Source: an uncultured Bacteroidia bacterium
GTDB taxonomy: Bacteria > Bacteroidota > Bacteroidia > Bacteroidales > UBA932
Direction: 5' to 3'
Assembly: GCA_902789395.1 (NCBI GenBank)
Contig: CADANY010000009.1
Location: forward strand, 61,112 to 125,111
DNA length: 64,000 nt
Within the stretch, counting starts at the first letter, position 1. Every line of letters starts with the position of its first letter. The position numbers were made by a program, and so were the translations under genes. Shown here in pieces: positions 41,669 through 49,001 of the stretch. A model generated the notes under the pieces. That model was given only the letters and a program-made list of their open reading frames with translations, ran no database searches and was not told where the DNA came from.

Positions 41669-43426
41669 CTATTTTACATCCAGGCCGAAAGTCGAGACGA
41701 GGCTGTGGACGGCCGCATTCTTTTCCATCAGGTCACGAGCCTGTTCTTCAGGCATATAGAGAGGTTTTTCTCCAGATTCATCCACCGGTTCGACCTCAAC
41801 CGCAATCTGGACCCTTCCCAGATGGGCGAGACGGCAAAGGTGGTTCTGGAGTTCCCGGGCCTTGGTATCTTCGATCCATTTCTTCTGGGCGACGTTCTTG
41901 ACAAAGAGCGTGACGACCGGAATGCCCTCTTCCTCGCCGAGAACGGTCCTCGTCGTAGAGAGCAGGCTGGCAAAACGCGCCTGGGTCGCTTCGTACTCCT
42001 TTGCAATCGCCTTCAGGTATTCCGGAAGCTGTTCTTCCGAGAGAGACGGCTTTGCATCGGCAGCTTCAGCCGGGGCCGCAGGAGCGGCCGATTCTTCGTT
42101 GCCAGCCAGGTTTTCGATAGAGAGGGAGGCGGCTCCGCTTCTGGCACGTCGCCTCGGGGCGGGTTTCGGAGCCTCGGCCGGGGCCGCAGCCGGCGAGTCC
42201 GCGGGAGCGGGAGCCGTAACGGGAGCGGGGATTTCCGCAGGGGCCGGGACTGGAGCCGGAGCCGGGGCCGGTTTCTCTTTCGGAGTTGGGGCAGGGGCCT
42301 GGACGGGGGCCTGAACCGGGACGGAAGCAGGAGCTCCTTGCAGGAAACTAAGTTTCATCAGCATGAACTCGATATGCAGCCTCGGATTGACAGCCGCCTT
42401 GTATCCCGCCTCGCACGCGGTCGTCGTGTTCAGGGCCTCATACAGGAACCCCAGCGAGCAGCGGGATGCCTGCTCGGCATAACGTTTTTTCAGCGAATCG
42501 GGCAGTTCCAGCAGCGCATCGAGTCCGCCTGTACGGCTGACGATCAGATCCCGCAGATGCGTACTCAGCGAAGCCACGAAATGCAGGGCGTTGAATCCCT
42601 TCGCGAGGATCTGGTCAAAAGAGCGGAGCGCCTCGGCGTAATTCCCGGAGAGGAAATCGTCGACCAGGGCGAAACTGTATTCGTAATCCAGGACATTGAG
42701 ATTCCGGATAACATCGGCATAATGGACATCCGTACCGCAGAAAGCGACCGTCTGATCGAAAATCGTCAGGGCGTCCCGCATCGCACCGTCCGCTTTCATG
42801 GCAATCACATGCAGGGACTCGTCATCGATCGTAATCCCCTCCTTCGTCGCGATGCCCCTGAGGTTCCGGACCATGTCGGAGATCGAGATCCGGTTGAAAT
42901 CATAGGTCTGGCAACGGGACAGGATCGTCGGAAGGATTTTGTGCTTTTCAGTCGTAGCGAGGATGAAAATCGCATGGGCCGGCGGTTCTTCCAGGGTCTT
43001 CAGAAACGCATTGAACGCGGCCTGCGAGAGCATATGGACCTCATCGATGATATAGACGCTGTACTTTCCGACCTGCGGCGGGACCTGGACCTTGTCCATC
43101 AGGGCCTTCATGTCATCCACGCTGTTGTTGGACGCCGCGTCCATCTCGTGGATGCAGTATGAGCGGCCTTCCTGGAAGGATACGCAGGACTCACAGTGTC
43201 CGCAAGGCTCCATATCCGGCCCCGGGGAAGAGCAGTTGATCATTTTCGCGAAAATCCGCGCAGTCGTCGTCTTGCCGACGCCGCGGGGGCCGCAGAAAAG
43301 ATAGGCATGCGCGAGCTGGCCCCGCTTGATTGAATTGGAGAGGGTCCTCGCGATGGTATCCTGGCCGATCAGCGTCCCGAATGAGTCCGGCCTGTATTTC
43401 CTGGCAGATACGATATATTGGCTCAT
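41669..43426 (-). CDS. dnaX: DNA polymerase III subunit gamma/tau
   Basis: 585 residues from MSQYIVSARKYRPDSFGTLIGQ. The AAA+ clamp-loader domain has Walker A FCGPRGVGKTTTARIF, a four-Cys zinc module (NCSSPGPDMEPCGHCESC), Walker B VYIIDEVHML and the SRC-type motif LSRCQTYDF. A Pro/Ala-rich linker (about 385-450, alternating PAP/APA) joins it to a C-terminal tau-like domain. The linker is low-complexity and could stall ribosomes without EF-P. Cotranscribed with lptB. Confidence 0.95.
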   Translation of the reverse strand: MSQYIVSARKYRPDSFGTLIGQDTIARTLSNSIKRGQLAHAYLFCGPRGVGKTTTARIFAKMINCSSPGPDMEPCGHCESCVSFQEGRSYCIHEMDAASNNSVDDMKALMDKVQVPPQVGKYSVYIIDEVHMLSQAAFNAFLKTLEEPPAHAIFILATTEKHKILPTILSRCQTYDFNRISISDMVRNLRGIATKEGITIDDESLHVIAMKADGAMRDALTIFDQTVAFCGTDVHYADVIRNLNVLDYEYSFALVDDFLSGNYAEALRSFDQILAKGFNALHFVASLSTHLRDLIVSRTGGLDALLELPDSLKKRYAEQASRCSLGFLYEALNTTTACEAGYKAAVNPRLHIEFMLMKLSFLQGAPASVPVQAPVQAPAPTPKEKPAPAPAPVPAPAEIPAPVTAPAPADSPAAAPAEAPKPAPRRRARSGAASLSIENLAGNEESAAPAAPAEAADAKPSLSEEQLPEYLKAIAKEYEATQARFASLLSTTRTVLGEEEGIPVVTLFVKNVAQKKWIEDTKARELQNHLCRLAHLGRVQIAVEVEPVDESGEKPLYMPEEQARDLMEKNAAVHSLVSTFGLDVK

Positions 43427-43466
43427 AACATGCAAATATAAGAATAAATCCGGGATTCCGAGGCGA

Positions 43467-44303
43467 TTAGTCCAATTCCTTTCCGACCTCCGGAAGGCCG
43501 ACGGCAAGGAAAGGGATCCGGCAGATCCGGTTTCCGAGAGGAATCTCGATCATCATTTCCCGGGCGGAGGGGTCGAACCGGGCGAAGAAATGTCCCTGCA
43601 GGGCATGGTCCGGCGCAATCCGGTGATCTCCGAGATACCCCATATTCTCCTCCGTAATCCGGCGGGCCTCCCCTTCATAATGGGAGGCAATCAGGTCGGA
43701 GCCGATTGTCGCGAGACCGCCGACCGCTCCGTAGGCCAGTCCATTGGCAATCGATTCTCCTAACGAATAATAGCCGTCATCGTCGAAATCCGTCAGTTCG
43801 TCCGCCGCGGCAAGCGCGAAGATGTAGAGCGGGATCATCGCAATCTGGACCCCGATATTGCGGATATTCTGCTTCCTGTGGATCCTCCTCAGGAATTCAT
43901 CGTGGGAATATATCCGGATGGACCGGTTCCCGGAATACATCCGGATTGCGTCGAAATCGAAATTCAAGCCCGAGGGGGTCGTATTGACGATGCTGACCCC
44001 GACCCGGTAGTACTGACCGTACCGGTGCTGACAGCGGACATCAAGGGAAAGCAGGATTCCGTCAAGATCATAGGTCCACCAGGTCGCTCCGTCAAAATCC
44101 CGGGAGACCGAGGCCGGTGTGCGGAGGATAAGCGTCGTATCGGCTGAAATAGAGCCCGCGGGATCTTCCGAAAGGCTGGCTACGATCTCTTCCATGCCGG
44201 TCGTGAACAAAGAATCCACATGGACCTTCGCCGTATCCGGTTCCTGTGCATATAAAGAAAAGGCGCAAAGCGCCGAAAAAACGAGAACAATGAACTTTTT
44301 CAT
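43467..44303 (-). CDS. Exported protein of unknown function
   Basis: 278 residues with a clear signal peptide (MKKFIVLVFSALCAFSLYAQ). The mature part has a beta-rich N-terminal region (WWTYDLDGILLSLDVRCQHRYGQYYRVGVSIVN), a basic stretch, a hydrophobic segment (IGVQIAMIPLYIFALAAA) and a Gly-rich membrane-like segment (GLAYGAVGGLATIGSDLIA), so the chain may insert into a membrane. No family is recognised. It lies 40 bases before dnaX and 30 bases after the metallopeptidase gene, all on the minus strand. Confidence 0.8.
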   Translation of the reverse strand: MKKFIVLVFSALCAFSLYAQEPDTAKVHVDSLFTTGMEEIVASLSEDPAGSISADTTLILRTPASVSRDFDGATWWTYDLDGILLSLDVRCQHRYGQYYRVGVSIVNTTPSGLNFDFDAIRMYSGNRSIRIYSHDEFLRRIHRKQNIRNIGVQIAMIPLYIFALAAADELTDFDDDGYYSLGESIANGLAYGAVGGLATIGSDLIASHYEGEARRITEENMGYLGDHRIAPDHALQGHFFARFDPSAREMMIEIPLGNRICRIPFLAVGLPEVGKELD

Positions 44304-44333
44304 ACTTTTCTGCTATCAAATATCATTCCCCGA

Positions 44334-44933
44334 CTAGATCAGCCGGTAAGATTTGACCTCTTTTTCCAATTCGCGGGCAGGCTTGCCCAGCGCATCCCGG
44401 CACAAGGTGTCGAGAAGGGTATGGAAGGCCGGTCCATGGTTCGGATGCCTGAGGTGACAGAGTTCGTGGAGCATGACGTAGTCCCGAAGCGGCTCGTCCA
44501 GGCGCATCAGGTTCAGGTTCAGATTGATGTTCTTCTTCGCGCTGCAACTCCCCCAGTTGGAAAGATTGTGCTTGATAAAGACTTTCCCGTACTCGAATCC
44601 ATATCGTTCCGCCCAAAAAGCAAGCCGATGGGGCAGATAGGCCTTCGCCTCTTTGCGGAGCGAGGCGACAAGGGCTTCTAGATCCGTATCGGGAGAGGGC
44701 ATTTTACCTTCGAAAACCGCTTTCTGCCGCATATCTTCCTGTTTTTTCAGGCAGGCTGCCACCCAATTCCGCCGGACGGCCAGAAAGGCTGATCCAAGAC
44801 GGTAGGGGGCCCAATAAGGGATGGTAACGACAACCCCTTTTACAGGAGAGACACGGATTGAGATGCGGGAGACCCGCTTGCTTTTCACAAGGATATAGTC
44901 CCCGATAACGGGATCGTGGCAGAGACGCTCCAT
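44334..44933 (-). CDS. YgjP/WLM-type metal-dependent hydrolase
   Basis: 199 residues related to YgjP (DUF45, M48-like). The zinc-binding motif is YVMLHELCHLRHPNHGPAFH, containing HELCH and the downstream His. An upstream FIKHNLSNWGSCSAKKNINLNL is typical of the family. It is cytoplasmic, with no membrane segment. Its function in bacteria is unclear. It is packed between folC (2 bases) and the exported protein. Confidence 0.88.
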   Translation of the reverse strand: MERLCHDPVIGDYILVKSKRVSRISIRVSPVKGVVVTIPYWAPYRLGSAFLAVRRNWVAACLKKQEDMRQKAVFEGKMPSPDTDLEALVASLRKEAKAYLPHRLAFWAERYGFEYGKVFIKHNLSNWGSCSAKKNINLNLNLMRLDEPLRDYVMLHELCHLRHPNHGPAFHTLLDTLCRDALGKPARELEKEVKSYRLI

Positions 44934-44935
44934 GA

Positions 44936-46306
44936 TCAGAACAGCGGAATGGCTTCGGAAACGACAAATGTGCTGCCGCCGATATAGACAAGGGATGGAA
45001 TCGGTTTGGAAGCGGACGCAGAGCGGCTCATCTGCTGATCCAGATTCTGGGCCAGCATGACGGCCATCCGGACCGCATCCCTGACGGATTCCGCCTCATA
45101 GACACGCGCCGTACTGCGTCCCTGAGCCGTGCAGAAATCCCGGTAGCGGCGGGTCAGTTCGCCGGCGGGAAGCGCACGGGGCGTTTCGGGAGCCGTAAAG
45201 AAATAGGTCGCATCTTCCGGCATGAGCGGGAAGATGGACGCGACATCCTTATCCGCCATAACCCCGTAGACGATAATCAGTGAGCTGCATTTCCCTTCCG
45301 AAAGGAGGGAGGTCAGCTGACCGAAATTTTCCCGGAGGGCCGGTGGATTGTGGCCGATATCGCAGAGGACCTGCGGGACTGTCGAGAGCCGTTCCCAGCG
45401 TCCCCGGAAGTCCATCCTCCGTGCCGTCTTTTCGATCGCATCAAGAACGGTCTCGCTGTCGGAAAGGGCTTTGAATCCGGTCATTTCCTTCAGGATATCG
45501 ATGGCAGCAAGAACGGTTCTGAGGTTCTTTTCCTGGTACCTGCCCTGCAGGTCCATCTTCCGGAGGATCTCGCCATGGCGGAACCAGAGGGAAGGACGGA
45601 CTTTCTCCGCAAATGTCAGGGGGCAGCGCATCCAGGCCGTTTCTTCGAAGACGGGCCCGGTTTCAGGAAGGGTTTCACCTACCAGACAGGGGACGCCCGG
45701 CTTCATGATCCCGGCCTTTTCCGAGGCAATCGCAGCGAGCGTATCGCCGAGAAGGGCGCAATGGTCCATCCCGATCGACGTGATGACAGAAAGATCCGGA
45801 GTCAGGACGTTGGTGCTGTCCAGACGCCCCCCGAGGCCGACTTCTATGACGGCAACATCGACACCGCTGTCAGCGAACCACTTGAAAGCGAGACCGGTGG
45901 TAATCTCGAAAAACGAGAGTTCGTGCTCTTCGAAATAAGGTTTCCAAGCTGTCAGGAAATCGAATACATATTCCTTCGGGACCATCTCCGCGACAGGGCC
46001 GCCGATGATGCGTGCCCGCTCCCTGAAATCGAGAAGATGGGGAGAGGTATACAGGCCGGCTTTCAATCCGACGGCAGAGAGGGCCGAAGCAAGCATGTTG
46101 CAGACGGAACCTTTTCCGTTCGTGCCGGCGACATGGACGCTGCGGAAGGACCGTTCGGGGTGGCCAAGCGCTCCGCAAAAAGCTTCCATCCGCTCCAAAC
46201 CCGGTTTGTAGGAATCCGCAAAGGTGTTTTTCTGAACCGACGGAAACCGTATGAATATTTCGTCTACCAGCTTTTTGTAGAGTGATTCCGAAAACGTCAT
46301 CTTCAA
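44936..46306 (-). CDS. folC: Dihydrofolate/folylpolyglutamate synthase
   Basis: A 456-residue Mur-ligase-fold enzyme. The P-loop AGTNGKGSVCNML, the following GLYTSPHLLDFRERARI, the GLGGRLDSTNV segment and MDHCALLGDTLAAIASEKAGIMKPG are hallmark FolC sequences; the C-terminal domain has DIGHNPPAL. It adds glutamate to dihydropteroate and to folates. Start at 46306, or two codons later at MTFSES. The promoter overlaps that of the divergent gene at 46373. Confidence 0.95.
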   Translation of the reverse strand: MKMTFSESLYKKLVDEIFIRFPSVQKNTFADSYKPGLERMEAFCGALGHPERSFRSVHVAGTNGKGSVCNMLASALSAVGLKAGLYTSPHLLDFRERARIIGGPVAEMVPKEYVFDFLTAWKPYFEEHELSFFEITTGLAFKWFADSGVDVAVIEVGLGGRLDSTNVLTPDLSVITSIGMDHCALLGDTLAAIASEKAGIMKPGVPCLVGETLPETGPVFEETAWMRCPLTFAEKVRPSLWFRHGEILRKMDLQGRYQEKNLRTVLAAIDILKEMTGFKALSDSETVLDAIEKTARRMDFRGRWERLSTVPQVLCDIGHNPPALRENFGQLTSLLSEGKCSSLIIVYGVMADKDVASIFPLMPEDATYFFTAPETPRALPAGELTRRYRDFCTAQGRSTARVYEAESVRDAVRMAVMLAQNLDQQMSRSASASKPIPSLVYIGGSTFVVSEAIPLF

Positions 46307-46312
46307 CTTTGT

Positions 46313-46343
46313 TTTGAACTCATCACAAATTTACGTATTTTTG
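46313..46343 (+). promoter_or_regulatory. Promoter of the 46373 gene and phoH
   Basis: TTTG (46313-46316) and TATTTTTG (46336-46343) with 19 bases between match the Bacteroides consensus exactly. It overlaps the opposing folC promoter. Confidence 0.8.
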
Positions 46344-46356
46344 GAGACAATTAAAA
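46326..46356 (-). promoter_or_regulatory. Promoter of folC
   Basis: On the minus strand TTTT (46353-46356) lies 19 bases from TAAATTTG (46326-46333). The -7 box is a full match; the -33 box has one mismatch. Only one polymerase could occupy this and the opposing promoter at a time. Confidence 0.6.
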
Positions 46357-46372
46357 GTAAAACGGAACCTGC

Positions 46373-47530
46373 ATGGCTGAAAAGACTTCCTTCCTGCACA
46401 GCGGATATATCATCGATGGAATCAACATGAACCTGACACCCGCCAGGATGCTGGACGATTGCCTGGCCGATCCGCAGGGGAACGCCCCGGGGAGTATCCC
46501 GTATGAACCGATTGTCGATGAGACGGTAGATCTGGCCCCCAGTACGTTTTTATTTGATGAGAAAGAGATCGGATCCTACCTGGACATGACCCTCGGCCTG
46601 TCCGGCGGGAAGCGGACTTTCCCGGTTCCCTTCGCCGGTTCCTATTCCTGCGGAAAGATTGCGCAGGCGCTGATCGACGCAATCTGGATGGGAGGGCATT
46701 TCCGTCTCGGCGACCTCCTGCTCAAGGCGGAATGGCATTGGGACGGGAAACCCATAGGCAACATGGCGGCATTCTATGATTCAGTAGAGGCCGCTGCGGG
46801 ATATATCGACGCACTTGGCCTGAAACTTCGTTCATATTCGGTCCATAAAGGGACCTGCAGTCTCTCGGTCAAAGCTTCGACAGCCGTCGAAGAAGGGCAG
46901 TCCGAAGACGAAGATGATGAGGAGATCATCATCCGGGAACTTCCCTTCCGTACACACAATCCGCGGATTGGGAAACGACGGAAATGTCCGGGATCCCTCA
47001 TCGGTGAGGCCTCCGACTGGCTAATTTATATTCCTTTCGACCCCTGCGATTTCCGGCTCGGCGGATCCCTTCTCGCGGAAGCGACGGGATCGCGTTCTGC
47101 CGTGGCGCCGGAAATAGCGGATGCGGACTATTTTATCGACTGCTACGAAGTTGTCCGGGAACTCGTCGAGGACGGAGTCGTCAAAGCCGGTGCAACCGTC
47201 GGAGACGGCGGCCTGCTGACCACCCTGAGGCGGATGAGCGTTCCCGGAGTCGGAGCAGAAATCTCGATCGCTCCCATCGTCAGGGCTTACTCGGACGAGA
47301 AGCCTGTCCGGATCCTGTTCTCGGAGGTTCCCGGGGTCATCCTGCAGATCGCCGATATCGATTACGACTATGTAGATGCGGAACTCCTGCTTCAGGACAT
47401 CGCCTACTTCCCGATCGGTCATCCGACCCCCGAAAAAGATGAAATTATGGTTTCAACCGGCACAAATGCCGGGATATCAGCCATTTTGGAATCCCTTTTG
47501 CAGATACAGACTTCCGAAGGAGAAGATTAA
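46373..47530 (+). CDS. Conserved Bacteroidales protein of unknown function upstream of phoH
   Basis: 385 residues, cytoplasmic, with no signal or membrane segment. The N-terminal part (STFLFDEKEIGSYLDM, VPFAGSYSCGKIAQALIDAIWMGG) contains no motif I can name. An acidic stretch (EEGQSEDEDDEE) separates it from a C-terminal half. The segment LVEDGVVKAGATVGDGGLLTTLRRM recalls the AIR-synthase-related C-terminal domain of PurL/PurM; that link is tentative. It is followed by phoH after 4 bases, so the pair is cotranscribed. Confidence 0.8.
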   Translation: MAEKTSFLHSGYIIDGINMNLTPARMLDDCLADPQGNAPGSIPYEPIVDETVDLAPSTFLFDEKEIGSYLDMTLGLSGGKRTFPVPFAGSYSCGKIAQALIDAIWMGGHFRLGDLLLKAEWHWDGKPIGNMAAFYDSVEAAAGYIDALGLKLRSYSVHKGTCSLSVKASTAVEEGQSEDEDDEEIIIRELPFRTHNPRIGKRRKCPGSLIGEASDWLIYIPFDPCDFRLGGSLLAEATGSRSAVAPEIADADYFIDCYEVVRELVEDGVVKAGATVGDGGLLTTLRRMSVPGVGAEISIAPIVRAYSDEKPVRILFSEVPGVILQIADIDYDYVDAELLLQDIAYFPIGHPTPEKDEIMVSTGTNAGISAILESLLQIQTSEGED

Positions 47531-47534
47531 TAAT

Positions 47535-48884
47535 ATGGAACAAAAGACGCAACGGAAACCCAAAATCTTCGTGCTGGACACGAACATCATCCTGCATGAC
47601 TACAAAGCAATCCGGAAATTCCAGGAAAATGACCTTGTCATCCCGATTGCCGTCATCGAAGAACTGGACAAATTCAAAAAAGGAAACGACGCCCTCAACT
47701 ACAATGCCCGCGGATTCATGCGGGATATCAACAAATTGACCGAAAACCGCACGTTCGGTCCCCGGGGCGTTCCTATCGGCAAGAAACTCGGGTTCATCAA
47801 GATCGAACCCAACCACCCGTTCAAGCCCGAATTCAAGGATATGTTCATGGATGATATCCAGGACCACCGGATCCTTTCGACGGCGATGTGGGTCCGGGAC
47901 AACAATCCCGACCGGTTCGTCGCTCTCGTCACCAAAGATATCAACCTGCGGCTCAAGGCCAAGGCGGCCGGCATGATCGCCCAGGACTACCTGTCCGACC
48001 GGATCGAGGAAGACCGGCTGGAGAACACTCAGCGGGAAGTCATCCTGATGGACGGAATGAGTTCCGACAAGATCCAGGCCCTTGCCTATGGACAGGACAA
48101 TTCCATTCCCTGGCAGGAGGTCACTGACAAGGAACCGAAACCGAACCAGCTCTACAAGTTTTCCTGGTCCGGCGAGACGGTCTGCGCCCGCTACGACGCC
48201 GGCCGGGAAGTCATTGCCCTGGTCCGGAGCCGCGAGGCCTATGGAATCAAGCCGAGGAACGATGAACAGAAATTCGCCCTGGATGCCTGCCTGAATCCTA
48301 AGATCCAGCTCGTATCCCTGACGGGAGGCGCCGGAACCGGCAAGACGCTCATCGCCCTCGCTTCCGCCCTCGAGCAGGAGAAGGACTTTGACCAGATCAT
48401 CCTTTCCCGGCCGACCGTTATCCTCGGCGGCCAGGACATCGGCTTCCTCCCGGGGGACCAGAAGGCCAAGATGAGTCCGTACCTCCAGCCGCTGATGGAC
48501 AATCTCGAGGTCATCAAGGGAAATTTCCGTCCCGGCAGCAAGCAGGCCCTCAGAATCGAGAATCTGCTCAAGGATGAAAAACTACTCATCTCTCCCCTCG
48601 CCTATATCCGCGGGCGTTCCCTCGGGAAAGTGTTCTTCATCATCGACGAGGCCCAGAACCTGACTCCGCATGAGATCAAGACGATCATCACCCGGGCCGG
48701 AGAAGGAACGAAAATGGTCTTTACGGGAGATATTTTCCAGATCGACCAGCCTTATCTGGACCAATGGTCGAACGGCCTTACGCACCTCGGGGAAAAGATG
48801 GACGGACAGGCTCTGTTCCAGCATGTCTTCCTGCGTAAAGGAGAGCGTTCGGAGCTTTCTGAAATCGCCGCGAAACTTCTGTAA
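47535..48884 (+). CDS. PIN-PhoH protein (RNase/ATPase)
   Basis: 449 residues from MEQKTQRKPKIFVLDTNIILHD. The N-terminal PIN nuclease domain (1 to about 150) has acidic residues in LDTNIILHD, EELD and the DDIQDHRI region. The C-terminal PhoH ATPase has Walker A TGGAGTGKTLIALA, VILGGQDIGFLPGD and Walker B FFIIDEAQN. Such PhoH2 proteins unwind and cleave RNA. The longer frame upstream overlaps the preceding gene and is discarded. Confidence 0.93.
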   Translation: MEQKTQRKPKIFVLDTNIILHDYKAIRKFQENDLVIPIAVIEELDKFKKGNDALNYNARGFMRDINKLTENRTFGPRGVPIGKKLGFIKIEPNHPFKPEFKDMFMDDIQDHRILSTAMWVRDNNPDRFVALVTKDINLRLKAKAAGMIAQDYLSDRIEEDRLENTQREVILMDGMSSDKIQALAYGQDNSIPWQEVTDKEPKPNQLYKFSWSGETVCARYDAGREVIALVRSREAYGIKPRNDEQKFALDACLNPKIQLVSLTGGAGTGKTLIALASALEQEKDFDQIILSRPTVILGGQDIGFLPGDQKAKMSPYLQPLMDNLEVIKGNFRPGSKQALRIENLLKDEKLLISPLAYIRGRSLGKVFFIIDEAQNLTPHEIKTIITRAGEGTKMVFTGDIFQIDQPYLDQWSNGLTHLGEKMDGQALFQHVFLRKGERSELSEIAAKLL

Positions 48885-49001
48885 ATATTTTATTTTCAGA
48901 TTTTCAGACATTTTTTCCGGTTTTTGTGGAAAAATGTTGTAAATTCGCAGACTTTTTAACGAATCAGTAATTATTGTAAAATATTCTAACTCCTAATTCA
49001 A

